A stretch of DNA of 64,000 nucleotides from Amycolatopsis acidiphila (lineage in GTDB: Bacteria; Actinomycetota; Actinomycetes; Mycobacteriales; Pseudonocardiaceae), in the NCBI RefSeq assembly GCF_021391495.1, contig NZ_CP090063.1, forward strand, positions 6,076,001 through 6,140,000. Reading direction: 5' to 3'. Every line of letters begins with the position of its first letter. The stretch's first letter is position 1. The position numbers and the translations under genes were made by a program. The notes beneath the pieces are model-generated. The model made no database searches and was not told the DNA's origin. It was given only the letters and a program-made list of their open reading frames with translations. Below, piece after piece: positions 39,779 through 49,300 of the stretch.

Positions 39779-41020
39779 ATGCGGCGCGACACACTGTGGT
39801 TCCACCCGGACTTCCGGCGGCTGTGGGCGGGCGACACGATCAGCCAGGCGGGCAACTTCGTCGGCCAGGCCGTGATCCCGCTGCTCGCGGCGACCGTGCT
39901 GGCCGCGACCCCGTTCCAGATGGGCCTGCTCACCGCCGCCGAGAACGCCGCGTTCCTGCTCATCGGGCTGCCCGCCGGGGTGTGGGTCGACCGGATGCGG
40001 CGTCGGCCGCTGATGCTGCGGGCCGACTTCGCCCGCGCCGCACTCCTGCTGACCGTGCCGATCGCCTGGTGGGCGGGCGTGCTCACGCTGGCGCAGCTGA
40101 TCGTCGTCGCGCTGCTCGTCAGCGTCGGCACCGTGTTCTTCGACGTCGCCTACCAGTCGTACCTGCCGTCGCTGGCCGGGCGGGAACACCTGCTCGAAGG
40201 CAACGCGAAGCTGCAGGCCAGCCAGTCGACGGCACAGGTCGTCGGGCCCGGCCTCGGCGGCGGCCTCGCCCAGCTCGCGGGCGCGGCGAACGCGGTGCTG
40301 GCGACCGGCCTCGGCTACCTCGCGTCGGGGCTGTTCCTGTTGCGCATCAAGACCGTCGAGCCGGAGCCGGAACCGCACAACGGCATCCCGCTGCACACCC
40401 GGATCGCCGAGGGGATGCGGTTCGTCTTCCACAACCCCACCCTGCGGCCGATCACGCTGTGCACGGCGACGGCGAACCTGGGGAACACGGTCTTCCAGGC
40501 GATGCTGATCCTGTTCCTCACCCGCGACCTCGGCCTCGGCGCGGCCGCCGTCGGCGCGCTGCTGACCACGATGGGGATCGGCGGGGTGCTCGGCGCGCTC
40601 ACCGCGGGCTGGTGGACCCGGCGCATCGGCCAGGCCCGCGCGATCTGGCTCGTCCCGCTCCTGACCTGGCCGTTCCAGGTGCTGGTCCCGCTCGCCGCGC
40701 CGGGCCGGCGGGTCGGGCTCGTGGCGGTGGGGATGACGGTGATGACCTTCGGGGTGATCGTCTACAACGTCGCACAGGTCAGCTACCGCCAGGCCATCTG
40801 CCCGGACCGGCTGCTCGGCCGGATGAACGCGACCGTGCGGTTCGTGGTGTGGGGCACGATGCCGGTCGGCGGCCTCATCGGCGGCGGGCTCGGCGAATGG
40901 CTCGGCGTGCGCGGCACGCTGTGGGCCGGCTGCGCCGGGCTGGCCGTGCCCACCGCGTTGCTGGTGTTCTCACCGCTGCGCCGGATGCGGGACGTGCCGA
41001 AGGAGGCCGTCTACTCCTGA
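39779..41020 (+). CDS. MFS transporter, enterobactin-exporter-like (EntS/MdtG type)
   Basis: A 413-residue major facilitator with about twelve hydrophobic segments. Between segments 2 and 3 lies the family loop [13 protein letters not shown]. The region [37 protein letters not shown] is typical of the MFS_3 drug/siderophore exporters. ATG 39779 ([22 protein letters not shown]) is preferred because earlier starts fall within the operator. It is probably under control of the divergent ArsR-like gene. Its end overlaps dapF by 10 bases on the opposite strand. The substrate is not known. Confidence 0.87.
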   Translation: MRRDTLWFHPDFRRLWAGDTISQAGNFVGQAVIPLLAATVLAATPFQMGLLTAAENAAFLLIGLPAGVWVDRMRRRPLMLRADFARAALLLTVPIAWWAGVLTLAQLIVVALLVSVGTVFFDVAYQSYLPSLAGREHLLEGNAKLQASQSTAQVVGPGLGGGLAQLAGAANAVLATGLGYLASGLFLLRIKTVEPEPEPHNGIPLHTRIAEGMRFVFHNPTLRPITLCTATANLGNTVFQAMLILFLTRDLGLGAAAVGALLTTMGIGGVLGALTAGWWTRRIGQARAIWLVPLLTWPFQVLVPLAAPGRRVGLVAVGMTVMTFGVIVYNVAQVSYRQAICPDRLLGRMNATVRFVVWGTMPVGGLIGGGLGEWLGVRGTLWAGCAGLAVPTALLVFSPLRRMRDVPKEAVYS

Positions 41021-41832
41021 GCGGCCCACCACTCGTCGACCAGCTCGCCGCGCGCCACGAACTCCGCGGGGCCGGTCAGGGTGGACTCGCCGCGCTTCAT
41101 GGTGACCGTGACCCTGCCGCCAGGAACATCCACAGTGGACTCACCGGTGTCGGTGCCCGCCAGGTGCAGCGCGGCGGCGACCGCGGCGACGGTGCCCGTA
41201 CCGCAGGAGCGGGTCTCGCCGACCCCGCGCTCGTAGACCCGCATGCGCAACGCGCCTTCGCCCAACGGGTTGACGAACTCCAGGTTCACGCCCTCGGGAA
41301 AGAAGTCCTCGTCGTAGCGCGGCTCCTCGCGCAGGTCCAGCTCCGCGACGTCACCGTCCACAACGGACACCAGGTGCGGGTTGCCCACGTTCACCGCGAC
41401 CCCGGAGAAGTCCCGGCCGTCGACGATCGCCACGGACGCCCCGGTGACCGAGGCGGGCCCCATGTGCACGGTGACCGTGCCGTCCGGGTGCACCACCACG
41501 GGCTTGTCCCCGGCCCGGCTGCCCACGAGGAACTCCGGCCCCTCGGCCAGCCCCCGCTCGGCCAGGTAACGCGCGAACACGCGCATCCCGTTGCCGCACA
41601 TCTCCGCGACCGACCCGTCGGCGTTGCGGTAGTCCATGAACCACTCGCCCTCGGATGGCAGCCCGAGCGCGGTGGACCGGACCACTCGCAGCACGCCGTC
41701 GGCACCGAGCCCGCGCCGGCGGTCGCACAGCGCGGCGACCCGGCCCGGCGTCAACTCCAGCCGGCCGTCCGGGTCGGGCAGCAGCACGAAGTCGTTCTGT
41801 GTGCCATGCCCTTTGAGAAACTCGATCGCCAC
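41011..41832 (-). CDS. dapF: Diaminopimelate epimerase
   Basis: A 273-residue epimerase that makes meso-diaminopimelate for peptidoglycan and lysine. The two catalytic cysteines are in [14 protein letters not shown] and [11 protein letters not shown]. The N-terminus [16 protein letters not shown] is typical. GTG start at 41832. miaA ends 9 bases upstream, so it belongs to the same leftward transcript. Confidence 0.96.
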   Translation of the reverse strand: MAIEFLKGHGTQNDFVLLPDPDGRLELTPGRVAALCDRRRGLGADGVLRVVRSTALGLPSEGEWFMDYRNADGSVAEMCGNGMRVFARYLAERGLAEGPEFLVGSRAGDKPVVVHPDGTVTVHMGPASVTGASVAIVDGRDFSGVAVNVGNPHLVSVVDGDVAELDLREEPRYDEDFFPEGVNLEFVNPLGEGALRMRVYERGVGETRSCGTGTVAAVAAALHLAGTDTGESTVDVPGGRVTVTMKRGESTLTGPAEFVARGELVDEWWAAQE

Positions 41833-41841
41833 TGGATCAGC

Positions 41842-42741
41842 TTACTGGGCAGCCACCGACAGCACTCGCGCGGCCAAGTCGGAATCCGTAGCCGGGAACC
41901 ACCGGATCCTGGCGTCCCGGCGGAACCAGGATCGTTGTCTGCGAACGAATCGGCGCGTCGCCTGTTTCGTGGCCGCCACGGCGGCCGCGAAGTCGCCGTC
42001 ACCGTCGAGCGCGGCCAGCACCTGCTGGTACCCCAGCGCCCGCGAAGCGGTCTTTCCCTCGCGCAGGCCACGCTCGGCGAGCGCACGCACCTCGTCGACG
42101 AGCCCGGCCGCGAACATGCGCTCGACGCGCAGTTCGACCCGTTCGTCGAGTTCCGGGGCCTCACGATCGATTCCGATGAGCACCGCGGCGTACCGCGGCG
42201 GCCCCGGCACGGGCATGTTGGCCGAGAACGGTTCGCCGGTGAGCTCGATGACCTCCAGCGCGCGGACGATCCGGCGGGCGTTGGACGGCAGGATCGCCGC
42301 GGCCGCGTCGGGGTCGAGGCGCGCGAGCCGTTCGTGCATCGCCGCCGCCCCCGCTTCGGCCGCTTCCGCCTCCAGGCGGGCGCGGACGGCGGGGTCGGTG
42401 CCCGGGAAACGCAGGTCGTCGAGCACCGCCTGCACGTACAGGCCCGAGCCGCCGACCAGCACCGGTACCTTGCCCTCGCCGAGCAGGCGTTCGACGACCG
42501 CCCTGGCGTCGCGCTGGTAGGCGGCGACCGACGCCGTCTCCGTCACGTCGAGCACGTCGAGCAGGTGGTGCGGGACGCCGCGGCGTTCCTCTTCGGTCAC
42601 CTTCGCGGTCCCGATGTCCATCCCGCGGTAGAGCTGCATGGCATCGGCGTTGACGACCTCGCCGCCCAGCTCCTCGGCGAGGCGGATCGCGAGGTCCGAC
42701 TTCCCGGTCGCGGTGGGCCCGACGACGGCGATCGGCCTCAT
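41842..42741 (-). CDS. miaA: tRNA dimethylallyltransferase
   Basis: A 299-residue enzyme that adds the dimethylallyl group to A37 of tRNAs reading UNN codons. The P-loop [12 protein letters not shown] is at residues 7-18, [15 protein letters not shown] and [13 protein letters not shown] follow, and the C-terminal zinc-finger-like part of eukaryotic forms is absent as expected. ATG overlaps the stop of the next upstream gene. miaB, which methylthiolates the product, lies 20 kb away in this window at 61597, beyond the inserted island. Confidence 0.96.
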   Translation of the reverse strand: MRPIAVVGPTATGKSDLAIRLAEELGGEVVNADAMQLYRGMDIGTAKVTEEERRGVPHHLLDVLDVTETASVAAYQRDARAVVERLLGEGKVPVLVGGSGLYVQAVLDDLRFPGTDPAVRARLEAEAAEAGAAAMHERLARLDPDAAAAILPSNARRIVRALEVIELTGEPFSANMPVPGPPRYAAVLIGIDREAPELDERVELRVERMFAAGLVDEVRALAERGLREGKTASRALGYQQVLAALDGDGDFAAAVAATKQATRRFVRRQRSWFRRDARIRWFPATDSDLAARVLSVAAQ

Positions 42742-43406
42742 CGCCGGAGTTCCCAGACCGCGACGTGGTAGCCGACGCCGAAGGGCGCCGCGGAGTACAG
42801 GAGTTCCGCACGCCAGTCGCCGCCCGCGCCGGCGAGCACCTGCCACGGCACCCGGCCACCCGCACCGAGCTCCTCGGCCAGCATGGGGTCGAGCTCCAGC
42901 AGCGCCTGGGTGTCGGCCTTGGCCAGGGCTTTCGCGACCGCGTCGTCGAACGCGGGCGCGCGCACGTCCTCGCCGCCGGGGGCGCCGGGACCGTGCCGGT
43001 TCGAGCCGTCGCCGAGGATCAGCAGGTCACCGGTCAGCTGCTTGCCCAAACGGGCACAATCCGCCGGTGCCGTGCTTCCGGCGACCAGGCGCACCTCGAC
43101 CGACTCGGCGCCCGCCTGCTCGCGCAGCCACCCGGCGACCAGGGCGGGCAGCGGCAGCGTCCGCCGGACGCCGTTCGCGGAGAGCCGAACGCGCTCGTCG
43201 ACCCCGTAGCCGCGGAAGCTGCCGGCCGCATCGGGACCGATGACCTGGTCTTCCGGATGCGCGCCGACGGCCGTCCAGACCGGGCCGAGCCTGCCCGCGG
43301 CGGCCACGCAGGCCTCGCGCAGGGCGGCCAGCTCGGGGTTGGGTCCAGGGGAGAGCCGCGGTACCAGCAACGGGGGGTGTGGCACCACGACGGCACGCGT
43401 GATCAC
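42738..43406 (-). CDS. Rv2728c-like protein with extradiol-dioxygenase-like fold
   Basis: A 222-residue protein whose N-terminus ([13 protein letters not shown]) and strand order recall class III extradiol dioxygenases, but without a full set of recognisable metal ligands. It is found next to miaA in many actinobacteria (Rv2728c in M. tuberculosis). GTG start; the end overlaps miaA by ATGA, so the genes are translationally coupled. The function is unknown. Confidence 0.8.
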   Translation of the reverse strand: MITRAVVVPHPPLLVPRLSPGPNPELAALREACVAAAGRLGPVWTAVGAHPEDQVIGPDAAGSFRGYGVDERVRLSANGVRRTLPLPALVAGWLREQAGAESVEVRLVAGSTAPADCARLGKQLTGDLLILGDGSNRHGPGAPGGEDVRAPAFDDAVAKALAKADTQALLELDPMLAEELGAGGRVPWQVLAGAGGDWRAELLYSAAPFGVGYHVAVWELRR

Positions 43407-43619
43407 ACTGGTCGAGGTTACCGGGCGGGTGCGATAACACTGCTCCCACAGCCGACCACAGTAGAATCACCCGCTCCGACCACCGCACCGAGTACCACAA
43501 GCCGTGCTGAACTGCTTGAATGCGGCGTGGGGGTCGAAGCGCTCCCCCGCACGACCCGGCCCCACCTCGGTGGGGCGCCCGCCCACGAGGCGGGCCCGAC
43601 AGGCGATAAGGAGCCTGCG

Positions 43620-44930
43620 ATGGCCGACGAGATCACGCCCGGCGCACCCGCGCCGCACAAGATGCCGCTCCCGCACGCGCCGGCAGGCCAGGACCGGCCG
43701 GTTCCCCCGGCCGAGCCGAACCCGTCCCGCTGGGGCCGGGTGGACGACGAGGGCAACGTCTACGTTCGGACCGCGGACGGCGAACGCGCGGTGGGCGTCT
43801 GGCAGGCGGGCACACCCGACGAGGGCTTGCTGCACTACGCGCGGCGCTTCGACGACCTGCGCACCGAGGTCGAGCTGCTGGCGACCCGGTTGAGCTCGGG
43901 CGCGGGCGACCCGAAGCAGGCGCTGACGACCGCGACCCAGCTGCGCGGCGGGCTGGCCGAGGCCGCCGTGGTCGGCGACCTCGCGGCGCTCGGCAGCCGG
44001 CTGGACCGCATCGTCGAGAAGGCCGAGGGCGCGCTCGCGAACGCGAAGCAGGAGCGCGAGGTGGCGCGGTCGGCCGCGATCGGGCGCAAGCAGGCGCTGG
44101 CCGAGGAGGCCGAGCAGATCGCCGCGGAGTCCACCCAGTGGAAGGTCGCAGGCGACCGGTTGCGCGCGATCCTCGACGAGTGGAAGACGATCAAGGGCGT
44201 CGACCGCAAGACCGACGACGAGTTGTGGAAGCGCTTCTCGAAGGCGCGCGAGGCGTTCAACCGCCGTCGCGGGTCGCACTTCGCGGAGCTGGACAAGCAG
44301 CGTGCGGTGGCGAAGTCGCGCAAGGAGGAGCTGATCGGGGAGGCCGAGTCGCTCGTCGACTCGGACGACTGGGGCCCGACGGCCGGGCGGTACAAGGACC
44401 TGATGGCCGAGTGGAAGGCCGCCGGCCGCGCGCCGAAGGAGACCGACGACGCGCTGTGGCAGCGCTTCCGGGCGGCACAGGACAAGTTCTTCGCGCGCCG
44501 CTCCGCGGTGTTCTCCGAGCGGGACGCGGAGTTCGCCACGAACGCGACGCAGAAGGAAGAGCTGCTGACCGAGGCGGAGAAGATCGACCCGGCGGCGAAC
44601 CTGGACGCCGCGAAGGCGCACCTGCGCCGGATCCAGGAGCAGTGGGACGAGATCGGCAAGGTGCCGCGGGAACGGATCCGGGAGCTGGACGGTCGGCTCA
44701 AGGCGGTGCAGGACCGGATCCGGGAGGTCGAGGACAACCGCTGGCGGCGCACCGATCCGGAGGCACAGGCGAGGGTCGAGCAGTTCCGCGAGCGGGTGCA
44801 CCAGTTCGAGACACAGGCCGAAAAGGCCCGCGCCGCGGGCGACGACCGCCGTGCGAAGAAGGCCGAAGAGCAGGCCGCCCAGTGGCGGGAGTGGATGGAA
44901 GCCGCGGAGCGCGCCGTCGCGGACCGCTGA
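43620..44930 (+). CDS. DUF349 coiled-coil protein
   Basis: A 436-residue protein. The N-terminal 60 residues are Pro-rich, followed by WGRVDDEGNVYVRTADGERAVG. The rest is almost wholly helical with about three DUF349 repeats (LWKRFSKAREAFNRRRGSHFAELDKQ and LWQRFRAAQDKFFARRSAVFSERDAE). Charged coiled coil continues to the end. AAGGAG lies 7 bases before ATG 43620. It is the counterpart of Rv2731. In M. tuberculosis the next genes are Rv2732c and miaB; here about 16 kb intervene. Confidence 0.88.
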   Translation: MADEITPGAPAPHKMPLPHAPAGQDRPVPPAEPNPSRWGRVDDEGNVYVRTADGERAVGVWQAGTPDEGLLHYARRFDDLRTEVELLATRLSSGAGDPKQALTTATQLRGGLAEAAVVGDLAALGSRLDRIVEKAEGALANAKQEREVARSAAIGRKQALAEEAEQIAAESTQWKVAGDRLRAILDEWKTIKGVDRKTDDELWKRFSKAREAFNRRRGSHFAELDKQRAVAKSRKEELIGEAESLVDSDDWGPTAGRYKDLMAEWKAAGRAPKETDDALWQRFRAAQDKFFARRSAVFSERDAEFATNATQKEELLTEAEKIDPAANLDAAKAHLRRIQEQWDEIGKVPRERIRELDGRLKAVQDRIREVEDNRWRRTDPEAQARVEQFRERVHQFETQAEKARAAGDDRRAKKAEEQAAQWREWMEAAERAVADR

Positions 44931-45092
44931 CCGGTCTCGGGCGGTGACCGGGTGACGCCCCCCGGTAGGGCATGTCCAGGGGCAGCCGCAGCTTCGCGGC
45001 GGCCTCCTGGTCGTGGCCGAACGGCGTCCTGAGCAGGGCGGGCCGCCTGGTCCGAAGGACAGGACAGCTGGCCCAACCACCCCGGAAGGCAC

Positions 45093-45124
45093 CCCGCGCC
45101 GCCGCCGGGGCAGCGGCGCGGGGC
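45093..45124. terminator. GC-rich hairpin at the left edge of the island
   Basis: CCCCGCGCCGC (45093-45103) and GCGGCGCGGGG (45114-45124) form an 11-bp perfect stem with a 10-base loop. It lies 4 bases past the end of the minus-strand ALDH-like gene and downstream of the plus-strand DUF349 gene, so it can serve both. The 160 bases before it hold no gene. Confidence 0.75.
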
Positions 45125-45128
45125 GGCG

Positions 45129-46472
45129 CTAACGGACGGGCGTCCCGAGATGGGTCTCCGCAGTGGCCTGGATCGGTAGCTCCACACCGGCGGCCTGCCC
45201 GTCGAGGCGCTGCGGGCCGTGAACCGGCCCTCGCAGGGCCGCGGCGAGCCGCTCGGCGGTCGGCTCCTCGTCGCACATGAAGGACGGTGAGCCGTTGCCG
45301 GCATGCATCGCGGCCAGCAGCTCGGCCTCGGTGTCCACCAGCACGACGCTGTCCACCGGGCCGAACGGCTCCGCCTGGTGCAGCGGCGACGTCGCCGGCG
45401 CCTTCAGGATCGCGATCGGCGCGAAGTACGCCGCCGTGTCCTGGTCCGGCACGAACCGACCCTCGTCGAGGGAGCCGCGGTGCAACAGCACCGCGCCCTG
45501 ACCGAGCGCATCATCGACTATGTCGTGCAGTTCCTGCACCCTGCCATCGTTGACCATCGGCCCGAAATCCAGCTCGGGCAACGGATCGGCCGGATCCGCG
45601 ACAGCCAGCGGATGGCCGAAGCGCAGGTCTCGCACCGCGGGCAGGTACGCGGCGAGAAAGTCGTCGAACAGGGAACGCTGCACCACGAACCGCTGCCTGT
45701 CTTGCCCGAGCGACGCTCGAACGCGAGGGGTCAGCTTAGGCCAGTCGCTGAATCCCCAGACACCCCAGCAACTCACGCCATGTTGGTCCAAATAGGACGT
45801 CCGGCCGAGCATAGGTGAGGTCGACAGCTCCGCCTCGCCGCCGCTCACCAATGTCACCGGTACCCCGTGCCGGGCGGCGAGCGACGTGGCCAGTGTCAGG
45901 CAGTTCACTCCCCCCTCGGCCGGCGCGTTCGCGATCGCCGCGTTGCCCGTCAGCGCCTGCACGAGCATCGCGTGCATCAGCACGCCCATCGGATGCCGCC
46001 AGCTCGCGAGATTGCCGACCGGTCCCCGCAGTGGGTCACACGGCTCGAGCATGTGCTCGGCGTACCAACGGACTCCCTCGACGCAGCCGTCCACATCGGA
46101 CCGCGCCGCCTGCCACGTCCTGCCGGTCTCCCACACCAGCAGCAATGCCAGCAGCTCACCATGCTCGGCGAAGTCGTCGAGCGCGGCGAGCACCCGGGCC
46201 TTTCGCTCGGGCAGGGACGCGAACGACCAGGTGCGATGTTCGTTCAGGCTCGCCCGCACCGCACGCTTCACGTCGATCGGCGCCAGCGGCGCCGGCCCCG
46301 TGAGCACGGTGCCGTCGATCGGTGACCTCAGCTCGCCCGGTGTGCCTTCCAGGCGCCGGCGACCGCCCCAGAAGTTGAGCAGCCTGCCCTCGCCGAACGC
46401 ATCCGGCGCCACGGACCAGCATCGGCTGTAAACGCTTTCCCACTCGGTTCCCGGCTTGACGAAAAGGCTCAT
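45129..46472 (-). CDS. Aldehyde-dehydrogenase-fold protein lacking the catalytic cysteine segment
   Basis: A 447-residue ALDH-superfamily protein. The coenzyme part is recognisable (LPERKARVLAALDDFAEHGELLALLLVWETGRTW, HPMGVLMHAMLVQALTGNAAIANAPAEGG). Where the family has a GQ-x-C or KQRCTAYPR-type stretch before the VVQRSLFDDF strand, this protein reads GQDRQRFVVQRSLFDDF. The residues that would include the nucleophilic Cys are missing. A dead enzyme, a different chemistry or a regulatory role is possible. ATG overlaps the stop of the ketopantoate-reductase-like gene (ATGA). The pair lies behind the operator at 47475-47495. Confidence 0.75.
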   Translation of the reverse strand: MSLFVKPGTEWESVYSRCWSVAPDAFGEGRLLNFWGGRRRLEGTPGELRSPIDGTVLTGPAPLAPIDVKRAVRASLNEHRTWSFASLPERKARVLAALDDFAEHGELLALLLVWETGRTWQAARSDVDGCVEGVRWYAEHMLEPCDPLRGPVGNLASWRHPMGVLMHAMLVQALTGNAAIANAPAEGGVNCLTLATSLAARHGVPVTLVSGGEAELSTSPMLGRTSYLDQHGVSCWGVWGFSDWPKLTPRVRASLGQDRQRFVVQRSLFDDFLAAYLPAVRDLRFGHPLAVADPADPLPELDFGPMVNDGRVQELHDIVDDALGQGAVLLHRGSLDEGRFVPDQDTAAYFAPIAILKAPATSPLHQAEPFGPVDSVVLVDTEAELLAAMHAGNGSPSFMCDEEPTAERLAAALRGPVHGPQRLDGQAAGVELPIQATAETHLGTPVR

Positions 46473-47449
46473 ACCGCCTCCTTCAGCACCTGCTCGTTCA
46501 GCAGTCCGGCCAGTGCGTTGACCACGCGCAGGGTCGGCACCGGCGCACCCGTCAGATCGGCCAGCTCCACCACGGCGGCCAGAATGGCGTCGAGCTCGAG
46601 CGGCTTGCCCTTTTCCAGGTCCTGCAACGTGGACGTCTTGTGCTCGCCGGTCCGCTCGGCGCCCGCCAGGCGCCGGTCGATGGACACGTCGGGATGCACG
46701 CCGAGCCGGGCGGCGACGTCCAGCGTCTCCCGCATCATCCGCACGACCACCGACCGCGTGCCGGGGTGCTTGCAGATGCCCAGCATGGTCGCGCGGGTGA
46801 GTGCGCTGATCGGGTTGAACGCGATGTTGCCCATCAGCTTGATCCAGATGTCGCGGCGCAGGTCCGGCTCCACAGGGCACTTGAGCCCGCCGGCGACCAT
46901 CGCGTCCGCGAACTCGCGGCAGCGCGCGGAGATCGAGCCGTCCGGCTCGCCGATCGAGAGCCGGGTGCCTTCGAGATGACGGATCTCGCCGGGAGCCGAG
47001 ATCTCCGTCGCCGCGTAGACGACGCAACCGATCGCCCGGTGCATCGGCAGCACGGCGGTGACCGCGCCGTCCGGGTCCACCGTTTCGACGCGGCGGCCCT
47101 GGTAGGGGCCGGACAGCCCGTGGAAGTACCACCACGGGATGCCGTTCTGCGCGGCGATGACGGAGGTCCGCTCGTGCAGCAGCGGCTCGATCAACGGCCC
47201 GCAGGTGGCGTAGGAGTTGGCCTTCAGGCCGAGGAACACGTGGTCGACCGGGCCGACCTCGGCCGGGTCGTCGGTCGCGTGCGGGTGGGCGGTGAAATCG
47301 CCCCGGTCACTCAGGACCCGCACGCCGGATTCGCGGATGGCCTTCAGATGAGGACCGCGGGCGATGAGATGCACTTCAGCACCCGCCCGGTGGAGGCTTG
47401 CGCCGACATACGCGCCGATGGCGCCGGCACCGAGAACAGCGACTTTCAC
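46469..47449 (-). CDS. Ketopantoate-reductase-like dehydrogenase (PanE/ApbA family)
   Basis: A 326-residue NADP-type reductase with the motif VAVLGAGAIGAYVGASLHRAG at residues 3-23, VFLGLKANSY, and the C-terminal helical domain with the catalytic Lys and Asn in IWIKLMGNIAFNPISALT. In PanE these residues reduce ketopantoate; many relatives act on other 2-oxo acids. In this cluster of CoA-thioester genes, a 2-hydroxy/2-oxo acid other than pantoate seems more likely. It starts 29 bases from one copy of the shared operator and is divergent from the ThDP enzyme. Confidence 0.83.
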   Translation of the reverse strand: MKVAVLGAGAIGAYVGASLHRAGAEVHLIARGPHLKAIRESGVRVLSDRGDFTAHPHATDDPAEVGPVDHVFLGLKANSYATCGPLIEPLLHERTSVIAAQNGIPWWYFHGLSGPYQGRRVETVDPDGAVTAVLPMHRAIGCVVYAATEISAPGEIRHLEGTRLSIGEPDGSISARCREFADAMVAGGLKCPVEPDLRRDIWIKLMGNIAFNPISALTRATMLGICKHPGTRSVVVRMMRETLDVAARLGVHPDVSIDRRLAGAERTGEHKTSTLQDLEKGKPLELDAILAAVVELADLTGAPVPTLRVVNALAGLLNEQVLKEAV

Positions 47450-47474
47450 GGTGTCTCCTCAATGTTGCGTCACC

Positions 47475-47495
47475 ATTGTATGCAGTATACGGTAT
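47475..47495. promoter_or_regulatory. Shared operator, site 1 (upstream of panE-like gene)
   Basis: The core GTATGCAGTATAC (47478-47490) has GTAT/ATAC arms, followed by GGTAT. It is a GntR/FCD-type palindrome and the best copy of the motif found five times between 47.4 and 57.8 kb. Confidence 0.7.
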
Positions 47496-47564
47496 GAGCT
47501 GTTCTGGTCAATGGCTTCGAAGCTCTGGACAAGCGCGGCGATCGAGGGTCACCATGACTCCATA

Positions 47565-47585
47565 TCGTATGCAGTATTCGGTAGC
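47565..47585. promoter_or_regulatory. Shared operator, site 2 (upstream of ThDP enzyme gene)
   Basis: GTATGCAGTATTCGGTA at 47568-47584 matches site 1 at all but one base. It is 30 bases upstream of the ThDP-enzyme start and 90 bases from site 1, so the two could be bound by one regulator to control both divergent transcripts. Confidence 0.7.
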
Positions 47586-47609
47586 CACAAAGTTGTGAGG
47601 AGATGGCGC

Positions 47610-49289
47610 ATGTCAGGCGAACCCGGGTTGATCTCCGGCGGGCATCTCGTGGCGAAAGCACTGAAGGCGGAGGGCGTCGAGGTCGTCTTCACCCTGTGCG
47701 GCGGCCACATCATCGACATCTACGACGGCTGCGTGGACGAGGGCATCGATGTGATCGACGTCCGCCACGAGCAGGTGGCGGCCCACGCCGCCGACGGTTA
47801 CGCGCGCGTCACCGGCAAACCCGGCTGCGCCGTCGTCACGGCGGGCCCCGGCACCACCGACGCGGTGACCGGCGTCGCGAACGCGCTGCGCGCGGAGAGT
47901 CCCATGCTGCTCATCGGCGGCCAGGGCGCGCTCAGCCAGCACAAGATGGGGTCGCTGCAGGACCTGCCGCACGTCGACATGATGTCGCCGATCACCAAGT
48001 TCGCCGCGACCGTGCCGTCCACGGAACGCGCCGCGGACCTGGTCTCGATGGCGTTCCGCGAGTGCTACCACGGCGCACCGGGGCCGTCGTTCCTGGAGAT
48101 CCCGCGCGACGTGCTGGACGCGAAGGTGCCGATCGAGAAGGCCCGCGTGCCGAAGGCAGGCGGCTACCGCGCCTCCACCCGCACCGCGGGCGACCCGGAG
48201 GCGATCGAGCGGCTGGCGGACCTCGTCGTGCACGCGGAGAAGCCGTGCGTCCTGCTGGGCAGCCAGGTGTGGACCTGCCGCGCGACCGACGCGGCGATCG
48301 AGTTCGTGCGCGAGCTGAACGTGCCGGCCTTCATGAACGGCTCCGGACGCGGGACGCTGGCCCCCGGCGACCCGCACCACCTGCAGCTGGCCCGCCGCTA
48401 CGCGTTCCAGAACGCCGACCTGATCATCATCGTCGGCACGCCGTTCGACTTCCGGATGGGCTACGGCAAGCGGCTCTCCCCCGACGCGACGGTCGTGCAG
48501 ATCGACCTCGACTACCGCACGGTGGGCAAGAACCGCGACGTCGACCTCGGCATCGTCGGTGACGCGGGGCTCGTGCTCTCGTCGGTCACCCAGGCCGCGT
48601 CCGGTCGCATCGACAACGGTGCCACCGGTCGCAAGGAGTGGCTGGAGGAGCTGCGCACGGTGGAGACGCAGGCGTACGAGAAGCGCCTGCCGCGTCAGCA
48701 TTCCGACGCCAACCCGATCGACCCGTACCGGCTGGTCCACGAGATCAACGAGTTCCTCACCCCGGACTCGATCTACGTCGGCGACGGCGGCGACATCGTC
48801 ACCTTCTCCGGCCAGGTGGTGCAGCCGAAGGCGCCGGGGCACTGGATGGACCCGGGTCCGCTGGGCACCCTCGGCGTCGGCGTGCCGTTCGTGCTCGCCG
48901 CGAAGTACGCCCGGCCCGACCAGGAGGTGGTGGCGCTGTTCGGCGACGGCGCGTTCAGCCTCACCGGCTGGGACTTCGAGACGCTGGTGCGGTTCAACCT
49001 GCCGTTCGTCGGCATCGTCGGCAACAACTCGTCGATGAACCAGATCCGCTACGGCCAGATCCAGAAGTACGGCGACGACCGCGGCCGGGTCGGCAACACG
49101 CTCGGCGACGTGCCCTACAGCGAGTTCGCCAAGATGCTCGGCGGCTACGGCGAAGAGGTGCGCGACCCCGCCGACATCCAGCCCGCGTTGCAACGCGCCC
49201 GCGAGTCGGGGAAGCCGTCACTGATCAACGTGTGGGTGGACCCGGACGTGTACGCGCCGGGGACCATGAACCAGACCATGTACAAGTAA
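47610..49289 (+). CDS. ThDP-dependent oxalyl-CoA decarboxylase / 2-hydroxyacyl-CoA lyase-like enzyme
   Basis: A 559-residue enzyme of the acetolactate-synthase superfamily. The ThDP-activating Glu is in [16 protein letters not shown], and the ThDP/Mg motif [13 protein letters not shown]...NN lies near 449-475. The three domains are complete. The next gene is a formyl-CoA:oxalate CoA-transferase-like gene, the usual partner of oxalyl-CoA decarboxylase, so conversion of oxalyl-CoA to formyl-CoA plus CO2 is the leading guess. A 2-hydroxyacyl-CoA lyase remains possible, because the C-terminus ([12 protein letters not shown]) differs from that of Oxalobacter Oxc. GAGGAG is 8 bases before ATG 47610. 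Confidence 0.8.
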   Translation: MSGEPGLISGGHLVAKALKAEGVEVVFTLCGGHIIDIYDGCVDEGIDVIDVRHEQVAAHAADGYARVTGKPGCAVVTAGPGTTDAVTGVANALRAESPMLLIGGQGALSQHKMGSLQDLPHVDMMSPITKFAATVPSTERAADLVSMAFRECYHGAPGPSFLEIPRDVLDAKVPIEKARVPKAGGYRASTRTAGDPEAIERLADLVVHAEKPCVLLGSQVWTCRATDAAIEFVRELNVPAFMNGSGRGTLAPGDPHHLQLARRYAFQNADLIIIVGTPFDFRMGYGKRLSPDATVVQIDLDYRTVGKNRDVDLGIVGDAGLVLSSVTQAASGRIDNGATGRKEWLEELRTVETQAYEKRLPRQHSDANPIDPYRLVHEINEFLTPDSIYVGDGGDIVTFSGQVVQPKAPGHWMDPGPLGTLGVGVPFVLAAKYARPDQEVVALFGDGAFSLTGWDFETLVRFNLPFVGIVGNNSSMNQIRYGQIQKYGDDRGRVGNTLGDVPYSEFAKMLGGYGEEVRDPADIQPALQRARESGKPSLINVWVDPDVYAPGTMNQTMYK

Positions 49290-49300
49290 GGGGAAACGTC

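Noticed and set aside
44931..45092. Possible small gene between the DUF349 gene and the ALDH-like gene
   Set aside because: Frames are short, without start signals or recognisable motifs.
43467..45304. Long minus-strand frames opposite the DUF349 gene
   Set aside because: They mirror the biased codons of the plus-strand gene, which has a good ribosome site and DUF349 repeats.
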